This document shows positions 27,621 through 37,577 of a DNA stretch of 64,000 bases, one piece after another. Position 1 is the first letter of the stretch. Every line of letters begins with the position of its first letter. Below the pieces are notes generated by a model. The model searched no databases and was not told the origin of the DNA. It saw only the letters and a list, made by a program, of their open reading frames with translations. The stretch lies in assembly GCA_023250195.1 (NCBI GenBank), contig JAHFBF010000003.1, positions 62,001-126,000 on the forward strand. The letters are read 5' to 3'. A program made the position numbers and the translations under genes. The stretch is from Candidatus Melainabacteria bacterium. GTDB lineage: Bacteria > Cyanobacteriota > Vampirovibrionia > 2-02-FULL-35-15.

Positions 27621-27695
27621 CATTTGTCTGATTTATTCGGCAAATGTGATCCTGCAAAAATAATTTACCGAGGGAAGGTTCAGCTTGTCTGAACC
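27621..27695 (+). ncRNA. Candidate structured RNA / repeat element, copy B (gspF/pilC leader)
   Basis: CATTTG...CAAATG stem, GGTTCAG-CTTGT-CTGAACC hairpin ending 15 nt before the start codon. Confidence 0.45.
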
Positions 27696-27710
27696 AAATA
27701 AAAAAAACTT

Positions 27711-29045
27711 ATGCCAACATTTACATACAAAGCAAGAGACAATAGAGGAGAACTACAGGAATCTTCAATTCTTGCTGACGATATGATTCAGGCTAAAGCG
27801 ACTCTTAAGCAGGGAGGACTCTGGGTTTTAGACATAAAGCAAATTGATAAGACAGAGAAAAAAGAAATTCCTGAACCTGCAAATCCTTTTGCAGCTGGAC
27901 AAATGTCAGAGGGACAGGAACAATCTTCTGAAGTAAAGGCAGGTTTTAAACCTGCCTCAACAGAAAAAACAAAAACTACATTTGAGGACTTTTTAACAAA
28001 GTATCAGCCAATAACTTTAAAAGATATGGTTATCTTTTCAAGGCAGTTTGCATCAATGGTTGAAGCTGGCGTTGCATTACTTAGAGCACTGAACGTTATG
28101 ACTGACCAGACTCAAAATCCAAGACTTAGGAAGGCCCTTTCGGAGATTAGGCGTGATATTGAGCAGGGGAGTACACTTTCTGATGCTTTGGACAAACATT
28201 CAAAGATTTTTGATCGTTTGTATATTTCAATGGTTAGAGCTGGTGAAGCAGGTGGTGTATTGGATAAAGTTTTAAACCGTTTAGCTATATTTTTGGAAGA
28301 GCGCAGTAAATTAACTCAGCAGGTTAGAGCAGCTATGACTTATCCGGTAGTTGTAATGTTAATTGCAGTTGGTGTGTTTTATGCAATGTTGACTTTAGTA
28401 TTGCCTACTTTTTCAGGGTTGTTTGCCTCTTTAGGAAGTGAGTTACCGGCTTATACAAGATTTTTAATATCAATAAGTGAATTCTTGAGATCATGGTATA
28501 TGCTGCTTTTGATCGGTGGAATTATTGCTATTGGATGGGCTTTAAAAAACTTTTATCAGACAAAGCAGGGAAAATTTACCATTGATTTTACATTGCTCCA
28601 GGTCCCGGTATTTGGAGATATTTTAAGAAAAGTTGCTGTAGCAAGATTTACAAGAACATTTGGAACTCTTACAAAAAGTGGTGTCCCGATAATTTCTGCA
28701 CTTGATGTAGTAAAAGATTCTGCTGATAATGAAGTTTTAGCTAGAGCAGTAGAAGCTGTTCAGTCGAAAGTTCAGGAAGGCGGTACAATCAATGGACCAA
28801 TGAGTGAAAGTAAGATTTTCCCTCCAATGGTTACACAGATGGTTGCAATTGGTGAAGAGACAGGGCAGCTTGAAAATATGCTTGAAAAAATTGCTGACTT
28901 TTATGATATAGAGGTTGCTACTGCCGTTGAAGGTTTGACATCACTTCTTGAACCAATAATGATAGTTACTCTTGGTGGTTTAGTTGGAGCTATCGTTATA
29001 GGAATGTATCTGCCAATATTTTCAGTTATTTCCCAGATTCAGTAA
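27711..29045 (+). CDS. Type II secretion/type IV pilus inner membrane platform protein (GspF/PilC)
   Basis: FTYKARDNRGE; FSRQFASMVEAGVALLRAL; ALSEIRRDIEQGSTLSDAL; MVRAGEAGGVLD. Confidence 0.95.
   Translation: MPTFTYKARDNRGELQESSILADDMIQAKATLKQGGLWVLDIKQIDKTEKKEIPEPANPFAAGQMSEGQEQSSEVKAGFKPASTEKTKTTFEDFLTKYQPITLKDMVIFSRQFASMVEAGVALLRALNVMTDQTQNPRLRKALSEIRRDIEQGSTLSDALDKHSKIFDRLYISMVRAGEAGGVLDKVLNRLAIFLEERSKLTQQVRAAMTYPVVVMLIAVGVFYAMLTLVLPTFSGLFASLGSELPAYTRFLISISEFLRSWYMLLLIGGIIAIGWALKNFYQTKQGKFTIDFTLLQVPVFGDILRKVAVARFTRTFGTLTKSGVPIISALDVVKDSADNEVLARAVEAVQSKVQEGGTINGPMSESKIFPPMVTQMVAIGEETGQLENMLEKIADFYDIEVATAVEGLTSLLEPIMIVTLGGLVGAIVIGMYLPIFSVISQIQ
27933..27970. repeat. GGCAGGTTTTAAACCTGCC repeat in gspF/pilC
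   Basis: Encodes VKAGFKPASTEK, compare Rec[13 protein letters not shown]. Confidence 0.88.
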
Positions 29046-29064
29046 TCTACGTTTATTAAGTATA

Positions 29065-29151
29065 GGATTTGTCCCCAATTTATATAAACGAATTGGCAAA
29101 TCCGATCAAGGGAAAGTTCTTGACCGATGGAAGCTCAAGCTTGTCTTGAGC
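29065..29151 (+). ncRNA. Candidate structured RNA / repeat element, copy C
   Basis: GGATTTG...CAAATCC stem, TCAAG...CTTGA, GCTCAAG-CTTGT-CTTGAGC hairpin; between convergent genes. Confidence 0.4.
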
Positions 29152-29165
29152 ATTATAAAAAAAAT

Positions 29166-29792
29166 CTAATACAAATTAACCCCTGCAATACAAAGTCCAA
29201 TTGCTGAGTAATAAGTATCAAGCTTTAAACGTCCAGAAACCCCTTCTCCAGAATCACTAACGTTTATATTTCCAAATGGAGCTTCAGTTAAAGAGATTTC
29301 GTAAAAATCTCCATGATCAATTACTTTAACTTCCGGGATTTCACCTAAAGATTCCAAGAGTGCTTTTTCATCTTTGATTTTATCTTTTTTAATAAGAATA
29401 TATGGTGAGATTGCAATTGAGTCAAGAGCTTCATCTAAGTTTTTAGCTAGGGGTAGTGGGTTGTCAATTGTTCTAAATGCTACTTCACCATTAGTCTGCT
29501 TGAAGATTTCTATAAGTGCCCTTCTTATTCCATCTGATATTTCTTTTGCATGGGGATTTAAATCTCCCTTTGTAAAATGTAGTTGATTTGAAGCAAAAAC
29601 TACAGCAGTACTTATTAAGCCACTATTATCGTTTTCATATAGGTTAGCAGGTTCATTACCTGTATTAGTTGAAATTATTAACGATGATGGAGCATCATCA
29701 GATTTGGGATCAGAATTAAATCTACTGAACCCTGCTCCTGTTACAGGAACGAAGCTTTTACTTAAAAGTATTATTGCAGGTGATATTGACAG
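29166..29792 (-). CDS. Hypothetical protein, apparent CTG start (ORF track shows only the last 63 aa)
   Basis: Own translation: open frame with no ATG/GTG upstream; AAGGAG 7-8 nt before CTG; LSISPAIILLSKSFVPVTGAGFSRFNSDPKSDD... Confidence 0.55.
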   Translation of the reverse strand: MSISPAIILLSKSFVPVTGAGFSRFNSDPKSDDAPSSLIISTNTGNEPANLYENDNSGLISTAVVFASNQLHFTKGDLNPHAKEISDGIRRALIEIFKQTNGEVAFRTIDNPLPLAKNLDEALDSIAISPYILIKKDKIKDEKALLESLGEIPEVKVIDHGDFYEISLTEAPFGNINVSDSGEGVSGRLKLDTYYSAIGLCIAGVNLY

Positions 29793-29916
29793 GAATTTTC
29801 TCCTTGTTTGTGAAATAGTTTTTAGTGGACTTAATAATATTTTAAAACAAATGTATTACTTACAAACACCTAATATTTCTTTATAATTGTCAGGATAAAA
29901 TGAAATACTAAATTAA

Positions 29917-31980
29917 CTAGGCTCTACCTTTTAGATGTTTTATGCTTTTTTGAAGGTTTACATCGAGTTGTGGTAAAGCCTTTTCATACTGGCGTCTAAT
30001 TTCTTCCAGGGCATCGGTTTGATGATTTTTGCTATTGCTTTGTGCGTCTGCAATGTTACTGGTTTTTGTTTCTACAAATATAAGCCTGTCATCATCTATA
30101 TAAACTATATCAAGTTCTCTTTCGCAAGCGGTTCTTAAGGAATCTCTTATACCAATTTCTCCACGCAGGGGTCCTTTTTTATCAATATCAGGTTTAATCC
30201 CTGTAGCTTTTTCAATTTCTCTATTTAAGTCTTCATATTTTCTAAATGATACACCAATAATTGTTTTGCCATCTTTCATTAGCTCTACAGCTTTTTCAAT
30301 ATTCCAGTAATGACCTACAAACTCGCTATATGAAGCATCATTTGGTATTCCTTTAAATTTGTGGTGTGCATTAAGAACTTCATTTAACATTTCTCTTGCT
30401 CCAAATACGCCTATGATATTTTGTGGACTATCATGATCTTTTTGTTCCATTAGTTTAATGAGATTCTCTATAAATTTTTCAGCTTGCCCATTTCTATCAG
30501 TATTGGCATTATATCCATGATTTCTTCTTTCAAGAAAATTTATTAGGTTTTCTCTTAAAAGGTAATCAGGATCAGTGGATCTGTTTAGCAAGAGATCAAA
30601 CTTTACTGCGAGAGCCTTAAATTTCAGATTCTCACATCCTTCAAATTTTAAATAAGCTTCTGCAGTGTGTTTTTGATCTTTTCTGTAATCGGTCGTTTTT
30701 TTTATTATTTCCTGATTTGTTTTATCATCAGGATTTAGGAGTAGTTTTTCCGGAATATCTATACCTTTGGATTTTATTTGTTCTACATTTTTAAAATACT
30801 CAAGCCTTTTCTCAATGATTTCAATAGTGTTTTGTCTTGATTCTGTATTTGCTAAATCTTTTAGTAGGCTTATCTCTACTTTGCCGCCAAGCCTTTTTAC
30901 TTCTGCAAGAGTTTTTAATAAACCGAGATTTTTTTCATAGACGGTTAAAGACAAGTCTGCTTTTAGTAAATTTGAAATTGCTAAACGATAATCTTTAGCG
31001 GATTCATCTTTTGGAATAAGGGTACTGAAAATCTGCCTTAAAGTTATTTCAAGTTTTGCATTTTTTAATTGTCTTGCAATCTTTTGAATTTCAGGAAGCT
31101 GTACTTTGTTAAATTTGCCTAACTGATCAAGAATTTTCCTAGATGTTTCGTCAAAGGCAGGTTCATCTAAATTAGGTGCTGTCATATGTTCAAGAAACTC
31201 ATCGGCTAAAGACTGAAATTCTTTACCTGCATTGCTAAGCAAATCATAGAGTGCTTCTGAGGAACTATTTGCTGAAGAACTGTTTATAAGAAACTTGATT
31301 AATCCTTCATCTGAAGATAAATCTTCTTCTTTTGGAATTAGCGGTGGCTCGTCTTTTGAAACTTTTGGCTTAGTAATTTCTTTAGGGGGCGGTAGTGTTG
31401 TACTTCTTTGAGATTCTTCTTCTTTACCTTGTTGTAAATTATGAATAACAACTGCAGCAGCAACTTTTTGTGGTGATGATATTGGCAATGGTCTTGTCAG
31501 TTCACTCCTAATGCATTTTCCTGTTGATTCAAGACCAAATTCTTTTTCAAGACCGCCTGCAATTGATGTCCTATCTCCTGCAAGCTCTTTTTTGATTTCA
31601 GCTGATAGTCTTTCAGTTAAAGCTGGCATTAAGTGTTTGTCTCTCTCTTCAAAACTAAGAAAATCATTTTCTTGGGCAAGTTCAAATACTCTTTTAATTG
31701 TTTTTAAATCACTATCTTTGTCTTTTATTATTGATTTAAGTGCAGTTTTAATTTTTGCGAAGAGAGTTCCTTCTGCTGTTTTATAGTCTGTTTCAGCTTT
31801 TTGCTGCCATTGGAATATCCTGGCTTTTATAAAACCAACTGATGCATTGGAGTTTAATAGGCTCTTTAGTTCACATAAGCGATTTGCAATAAATTCCTGT
31901 GAAGTTGCTTCAATACTACTTGAAGCAACTGGTTGAGGAGTTTTTAATAAATTTTGTTGTGAGACAAGCGTTCTTGGCAT
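29917..31980 (-). CDS. Large hypothetical protein with C-terminal PD-(D/E)XK nuclease-like motif
   Basis: C-terminal RELDIVYIDDDRLIFVETKTS. Confidence 0.55.
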   Translation of the reverse strand: MPRTLVSQQNLLKTPQPVASSSIEATSQEFIANRLCELKSLLNSNASVGFIKARIFQWQQKAETDYKTAEGTLFAKIKTALKSIIKDKDSDLKTIKRVFELAQENDFLSFEERDKHLMPALTERLSAEIKKELAGDRTSIAGGLEKEFGLESTGKCIRSELTRPLPISSPQKVAAAVVIHNLQQGKEEESQRSTTLPPPKEITKPKVSKDEPPLIPKEEDLSSDEGLIKFLINSSSANSSSEALYDLLSNAGKEFQSLADEFLEHMTAPNLDEPAFDETSRKILDQLGKFNKVQLPEIQKIARQLKNAKLEITLRQIFSTLIPKDESAKDYRLAISNLLKADLSLTVYEKNLGLLKTLAEVKRLGGKVEISLLKDLANTESRQNTIEIIEKRLEYFKNVEQIKSKGIDIPEKLLLNPDDKTNQEIIKKTTDYRKDQKHTAEAYLKFEGCENLKFKALAVKFDLLLNRSTDPDYLLRENLINFLERRNHGYNANTDRNGQAEKFIENLIKLMEQKDHDSPQNIIGVFGAREMLNEVLNAHHKFKGIPNDASYSEFVGHYWNIEKAVELMKDGKTIIGVSFRKYEDLNREIEKATGIKPDIDKKGPLRGEIGIRDSLRTACERELDIVYIDDDRLIFVETKTSNIADAQSNSKNHQTDALEEIRRQYEKALPQLDVNLQKSIKHLKGRA

Positions 31981-32078
31981 CTAAGATATAAAACGCCATA
32001 TTAAGTCGGAAATTTACTATTGACGGTTAATAATTCCTTTAAATTGGCTTTAAGATTAAAGTTCTGTTAAAAAGAGTC

Positions 32079-32387
32079 TTATTTCTTCTTTTTCTTGGAA
32101 TACTTTTTGCTTATTTCATTCAGTATATTTCTGGGATCTGCCATCACAAATGGGTTTGTAAGCATTGTAGGAAGGTGTTGTAGTTTTTTTAGATCACCTG
32201 CTATTTCAGAAACTTTGGATGACAGTGTTGCCATGGCACCAAATGCACCTATTTTTGATGAGTCATTTAACTCTTTAATTAGTTCAGAGAGCTCTTTAGT
32301 CAGCTCTTTATATAAGTGATCAATTAAATTCTGATCCAATGCTCTAATTGGAATTGAGGGTTCATTTTTTGAGTTTTGGCGTGACAT
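32079..32387 (-). CDS. Hypothetical protein
   Basis: 102-aa ORF, Lys-rich C-terminus. Confidence 0.5.
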   Translation of the reverse strand: MSRQNSKNEPSIPIRALDQNLIDHLYKELTKELSELIKELNDSSKIGAFGAMATLSSKVSEIAGDLKKLQHLPTMLTNPFVMADPRNILNEISKKYSKKKKK

Positions 32388-32855
32388 TTTTTTCTTTATT
32401 TCCTAAACATAGCCAGGTAGAAATCATTTTTCTTTAACTAATGCTTAACTTTATATCATCCCTGTATCACTAATAATAACTTTTTTATAGAGGTTTTTGA
32501 AGACATAATACGAATAAACAGATAAAAAGAATTTAAGGTTTGTGAAATTAGCTTGTAAAAAAGCATTTTAAATGGCTATATTCCATATTCACTAAGCAAG
32601 ATTAAAAAAAATTTAGATTGAGACATGACTAAGATAAGATGAAAAGAGGTGTTATGCCTATTGGGTTTGAGGGATCGTAATAAGTATTATAGTCCTTTGT
32701 AACTATAGGATTTGTGCGGTTCATCCACTTTGCAGCATAGAAAAAATACATATAGCTTTGTGATGTTTTACATTTGTTATCAAATATCCTTTTTGAGATT
32801 AAGTTCTACTAAAATTAACTAACTGAATAAAGCTGAAAGGTGAAAAGATAATTTC

Positions 32856-33287
32856 ATGGAAATAAAAAATATAAAACAGAAAAGTTTGGTAATTGTAGGA
32901 ATTATATGGTTCCTGGTTGGTGCAGGGTTATCAGCTGCAGGTATAAATTGGATGCTTCAACTTGGCTTTGGGCCTAAAATGATTATATTTCTTACTTCAA
33001 GTGTTTTAATTGGTGTGTTGAAAGGAAAATTTGTACTTCAAAAAGTTGCCTTAAAATACTATAAAAGGTCAGATATAATCCAATTTAATGATAATGACAT
33101 TTTTCTTGGCTGGGTAAAGATATTGGGTGTAAAAGGTTTTATTCTTATTGGTTTAATGATGGCAATGGGCTCTTTTCTTAGGCATAGCAATATTGATAGA
33201 CCAATTTTAGGAATAGTCTATCTGGCAGTTGGTATAGCTTTATTGTATGCTAGTAAAATATTTTTTAATACAGACAAAGTAAAATAA
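32856..33287 (+). CDS. Hypothetical membrane protein
   Basis: Several hydrophobic segments. Confidence 0.6.
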   Translation: MEIKNIKQKSLVIVGIIWFLVGAGLSAAGINWMLQLGFGPKMIIFLTSSVLIGVLKGKFVLQKVALKYYKRSDIIQFNDNDIFLGWVKILGVKGFILIGLMMAMGSFLRHSNIDRPILGIVYLAVGIALLYASKIFFNTDKVK

Positions 33288-33332
33288 AAAAACTAAAATA
33301 TTAAAAAAGTAAAAAAAGAGGCAAAATTATTA

Positions 33333-34532
33333 ATGTCGACAATAACATTTGAAGAATTAAAAAATAAATACCAAAACAAAATCGAAAAAGATTCTGAAGT
33401 GACCTGTAAGCTGCTTATAAAATTAAAAGATGGTTATCTTGTGGATATTAATGATGAGTGGGAAGGGATTGTTCCTGCCAGTCATATTTTGAATTATGCT
33501 GATGAATCTAATTTAAATGAAACATTTAAGGCGCTTGTAATTTCAGGACCAGACAAAAACGGCAGGTCTACAGTTTCTCCAAAAGCGCTAAAGGAAAAAT
33601 CCGCCTGGGAAATGCTTGCGAAATTCAAGGAAGAAAATAAATTATTTAAAGTTACTATTTCCAAGGTAATAAAAGGTGGCGCTGAAGTTTTTATTGATGG
33701 GCTAAGAGCATTTTTGCCAGGCAGATATATAAGGTTACCTGGAATTAGTCAGGAGAACTGGGCAAATCAGGAAATTGATGTATTAATTGAAGAACTAGAA
33801 TATAAAGAGAAGAAAATAATCTTAAATCAAAAGAAAGCTGTTGATTTGGAAAAACAAAAAAAAGCTGAAATTGTTATCAAGGGACTTAATGAAGGGGATA
33901 TTGTTGAAGCAGCTGTTCTAAGGATTGCAGATTTTGGGGTTTTTGTTGATCTGGGTGGATTGGATGGCTTAATACCTGCTTCAGAATTAAGTCGTGGTAG
34001 ATTTACTCATCCAAAAGATCTTCTTAAAGTAGGTCAGACCGTACGGGCAAGAATATTTCGGATTGAAAGGGAAAGTCTGCGGGTTGCTTTAAGTATTAAA
34101 CAGCTTTTAGGAGATCCATGGGAGCAAATTGAAAATGAGGTTGAAGTTGGTCAGCTATTAATAGGAAAAGTTATTAATGAAGCACCATTTGGTCTATTTA
34201 TTGAACTGAAGCCCGGGGTTGAAGCGCTTCTTCATAATTCAGAAATGGTTGAAGGGATGGAAAGACCAAAAGTAGGTTCTACAATTACAGCCAGGTTAAT
34301 AAAAATTGATTTGGAGCAAAGGAAAATAGGACTTTCATTTAAAGATATTGAACAGAAAACAGAGGTCAGAGATCAGAGATCAGAGATCAGAGAAGAACAA
34401 GCAGAGCAACCACAAAATCCAAAATCCAATCTCCAATCTCCCATCTCTGAATCTGATAATGAATTAAGTTTGCCTGCTTCACAGGGTAGTCTCGAAAATT
34501 TTATACTGACAGAAAGTATAAACGAGAATTAA
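33333..34532 (+). CDS. S1 RNA-binding domain protein (ribosomal S1-like)
   Basis: Repeated S1 motifs: VEAAVLRIADFGVFVDLGGLDGLIPASELS; LIGKVINEAPFGLFIELKPGVEALLHNSEM. Confidence 0.88.
   Translation: MSTITFEELKNKYQNKIEKDSEVTCKLLIKLKDGYLVDINDEWEGIVPASHILNYADESNLNETFKALVISGPDKNGRSTVSPKALKEKSAWEMLAKFKEENKLFKVTISKVIKGGAEVFIDGLRAFLPGRYIRLPGISQENWANQEIDVLIEELEYKEKKIILNQKKAVDLEKQKKAEIVIKGLNEGDIVEAAVLRIADFGVFVDLGGLDGLIPASELSRGRFTHPKDLLKVGQTVRARIFRIERESLRVALSIKQLLGDPWEQIENEVEVGQLLIGKVINEAPFGLFIELKPGVEALLHNSEMVEGMERPKVGSTITARLIKIDLEQRKIGLSFKDIEQKTEVRDQRSEIREEQAEQPQNPKSNLQSPISESDNELSLPASQGSLENFILTESINEN
34361..34394. repeat. AGAGATCAGAGATCAG tract in S1-protein gene
   Basis: Encodes TEVRDQRSEIREE. Confidence 0.85.
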
Positions 34533-34543
34533 GGAGATAAACT

Positions 34544-35968
34544 TTGCCAACACAAGAAATACAAACAGTTACAAAAGAAATTCAAAAAGTTGTTTTAAAG
34601 ACTATTTGTGAATCCCCTGTCATTGGAATTGAGGAGTTGGTTCTACTGTTAAATTCCAGAGATAAAAAAGTTTCTCAGGAAGAAGTTATACAAGTCCTGC
34701 ACAGTATTGCACCAAACAAAAACTGGCATAGAACTTCTAAAGAAGAGATGCAGAAAGAGGTGCTGAATTATCTCTGGACTTTGGAAAATCAGATTCTGTT
34801 TTTACTTCCGACAAAGCAAAAAGAAACAACAGTTGCAGAATTTAATCAAATAAGACTACAAAACAAACAATCTAAAGTATCAAAGGATTTGATAAGACAT
34901 TTACAGACTTTACTTTCTGTAGAAGCCAGGAGCCTTTCAAAGTTTAGAAAATTTACAAAAGACCTGTCAGTTCAAGATGATACAGAACCAAACATTCAGG
35001 CAATGTGGCTGCTTAGAATACTTCTTGCAGAGCTAAATTCAAATTCAATTACTTCAAATGAAGAATTGGTTTCAACTGTTATTAATAATCTAAAAGAGAA
35101 ATCGCCGGTAATGTCTGAAAAAGTAGGCAGAACAATTCAAAGAATAGCAGAGAAGTTCGTTGAAAAATATTTTCCTAAACATATTTCAGTTGAGTTATTG
35201 AAAGAATTAATATCTAAATATCAAACCATTTATCAAAACTATGCTTCGGGGGCTGAACGTGAAATTGTGTCACAGGGGGAGTCTCACGATCAAAACAAAT
35301 TAACCCGGGAAATTGTTGAACATTTACAACAAGCTCAGGAAATTGTAAATGACTCACATGAAGGCGGATTTTTGAGCAAGTTGCTTTCAGGAAAAGTAAA
35401 GAATAGAGAAGGTGTAATTAAAAAAATTGATGATGCAATTGTTTTAATTAATAAGTTGAATGAATTGCATAATAAAGGGAGTAAATCCACCAGTGAAAAG
35501 ATTTTACTTATTCAAAAATTTCAGTCAGACTATGAAAATATTGTTCTTGTAAAAAGTCAACTTGAGAATGATCTGTATAATTTGAAAGAAAGTTTAACAA
35601 TTCTTGAAGAAAAGAACTCTGTAAATCAGAACGAGATTCAGGATAAGACTGAATCTCTGGAAAAAGCACATGAAAAAATCGCAATGCTTCAGCAAAAAGT
35701 TGATCAAATGTCTGAGATGGAAGGAAAAGTCAGTAATTTTAGGGAAGAATTAGTTACTGCAAAAGATTTAGCAGTCAGGCTTTATTCAAGACTACATAAA
35801 ATCAAAGAAGATTTATTTAAGCAGATCTCTGAAAAACATAAAAATAATAAATCAAACGGTGAACAAAAAAATGGTATAGTTAATAACTTTACAGTCCATA
35901 AAATTCAGCAAAATCAAGAAATCGGTGAAACTACGATTAATACAGAAGTTTCTTCAACTTTGCAATGA
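34544..35968 (+). CDS. Hypothetical coiled-coil protein
   Basis: Long heptad-like C-terminal half; follows the S1 gene. Confidence 0.6.
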   Translation: MPTQEIQTVTKEIQKVVLKTICESPVIGIEELVLLLNSRDKKVSQEEVIQVLHSIAPNKNWHRTSKEEMQKEVLNYLWTLENQILFLLPTKQKETTVAEFNQIRLQNKQSKVSKDLIRHLQTLLSVEARSLSKFRKFTKDLSVQDDTEPNIQAMWLLRILLAELNSNSITSNEELVSTVINNLKEKSPVMSEKVGRTIQRIAEKFVEKYFPKHISVELLKELISKYQTIYQNYASGAEREIVSQGESHDQNKLTREIVEHLQQAQEIVNDSHEGGFLSKLLSGKVKNREGVIKKIDDAIVLINKLNELHNKGSKSTSEKILLIQKFQSDYENIVLVKSQLENDLYNLKESLTILEEKNSVNQNEIQDKTESLEKAHEKIAMLQQKVDQMSEMEGKVSNFREELVTAKDLAVRLYSRLHKIKEDLFKQISEKHKNNKSNGEQKNGIVNNFTVHKIQQNQEIGETTINTEVSSTLQ

Positions 35969-35979
35969 AGTGTTACGTT

Positions 35980-36717
35980 CTAGACAAATTGTTCTGCTAG
36001 AACCTTTTCTACAATTTTTATATCTTCAGGTCTGTCTACTGCTGGATAAGCCTTTGGTACAACTGAAAGTTTGATTTTAACGCCATTTTCAAGAGAGCGA
36101 AGCTGCTCTAATTGTTCTGCAGTTTCAAGAGGGGATGGTGGTAATAAGCTGAACTGTAAAATAGTTTCTCTAGTATAGCCATAAATGCCGATGTGACGAA
36201 AATATTTTATATTTTTTCTATTATCTCTATCAAAGGGAATTTGAGATCTGGAAAAATAAAGAGCAAAATTGTCTTTGTCCATAATTGCTTTTACAATGTT
36301 TGGATTATTTAGATCGTTAGAGTTGGTTAAAGGGGCTATTAAAGTGGTCATTTGAGCTTGATTTGATATCAGAGATTCCAAGACTTTATCAATATATTCA
36401 GATGGCATAAGTGGTTCATCGCCTTGTACATTAACCACATATTTAATATCAGGATATTTTTTTACAACTTCACAGATTCTGTCTGTGCCGCATTTGTGAT
36501 CTTTTGAGGTAATACATACTTCTACATTCAGATTTTCTTTTACAAAATTAAATATTCTTTGATCTTCAGTAGCAACAATTATTTTATCTGCAAGTTTTGA
36601 TCCTTTTGCTGCATTTACAATCCACTCAATCATTGGTTTACCGGAAATCTCTGCAAGCGGTTTGCCGGGGAAACGTGTGCTTTCATAGCGTGCTGGAATA
36701 ATAATTGCTGTGGTCAT
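35980..36717 (-). CDS. kdsB: 3-deoxy-manno-octulosonate cytidylyltransferase
   Basis: IIPARYESTRFPGKPLAEISGKPMIEW; VVNVQGDEPLM; HIGIYGYTRETI. Confidence 0.96.
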   Translation of the reverse strand: MTTAIIIPARYESTRFPGKPLAEISGKPMIEWIVNAAKGSKLADKIIVATEDQRIFNFVKENLNVEVCITSKDHKCGTDRICEVVKKYPDIKYVVNVQGDEPLMPSEYIDKVLESLISNQAQMTTLIAPLTNSNDLNNPNIVKAIMDKDNFALYFSRSQIPFDRDNRKNIKYFRHIGIYGYTRETILQFSLLPPSPLETAEQLEQLRSLENGVKIKLSVVPKAYPAVDRPEDIKIVEKVLAEQFV

Positions 36718-36822
36718 GGTTAAGATTATAGCCTATAAAATTAATTTGGTATTAATTAGGCTAATTAAAAGATTATAGTTCGAATCTTAATTATAGTTTA
36801 ATTTTATAGAAGCATTTTTTGC

Positions 36823-37293
36823 TTGAATTTTGTATTTAAGTTTGTGAAAATACTTACAGATCTTATATCTGAGGAATATTTTATGTCAGTAAATTCTAAT
36901 AGTATTTTGCCAAACTTTCATATCAAGCCTACTGTGCCTAAATGTACTAAACCAGAGGGAAATGGTATTGATTGGGGAATAATAGCATTAATGAATAAAG
37001 AGGTTGGAATGCTCATAAATGCAGGATTTAGTTGGCGTACTAACTGGGGCGATCCAGACCAGATTACTAATCATGTAAAAGCTAAGAAAACAAGGCAAGA
37101 GCTTGATGAGTATCTTGAAAAATTAAAAGTTGATTTTGGTCCAGAGGGTGTCTGTGTAATTAAAAGTGTTTATGATACGAACGGTCGACCTTATAAAGGT
37201 GCAGTTGCTATATGGGTTTGTGATGTTAAGCCAGATTTAATAATTAAAGAACTTCCAAGCAAACCAACCGAAAAATTACCCCTTCTTTTTTAA
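36823..37293 (+). CDS. Hypothetical protein
   Basis: ORF; internal ATG at 36883 also possible. Confidence 0.5.
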   Translation: MNFVFKFVKILTDLISEEYFMSVNSNSILPNFHIKPTVPKCTKPEGNGIDWGIIALMNKEVGMLINAGFSWRTNWGDPDQITNHVKAKKTRQELDEYLEKLKVDFGPEGVCVIKSVYDTNGRPYKGAVAIWVCDVKPDLIIKELPSKPTEKLPLLF

Positions 37294-37577
37294 TGCAGTC
37301 CTACTTTGCTTTCTACCATAGGCAGAATTTCTTCCATTGTGTGAAATACTTTTTTAAGTAATTCACATACCTGTTCTGGTTTCATTGTAGGTTCTGCATC
37401 ATCACCTTTTTTCTTTACTGAGCTGTTTATGTATGCTACGACAATGTCTTTTGTGACCTTTAGTTTTTCTTCATTTGAAACATTTTTTAGGATTGATGAC
37501 ATAATTGTTTCCTCCTTTTGAATAAGATAACATACTTCCTTGCAATGACACATGGCGCTATAATAATTCCATGCCAA
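37290..37577 (-). CDS. Hypothetical protein (true start likely the internal [11 protein letters not shown])
   Basis: ORF with upstream GGAGG. Confidence 0.5.
   Translation of the reverse strand: MAWNYYSAMCHCKEVCYLIQKEETIMSSILKNVSNEEKLKVTKDIVVAYINSSVKKKGDDAEPTMKPEQVCELLKKVFHTMEEILPMVESKVGLH

Noticed and set aside
29374-29886. Plus-strand ORFs 29374-29586 and 29704-29886
   Set aside because: Antisense to the longer minus-strand frame that has an RBS and CTG start.
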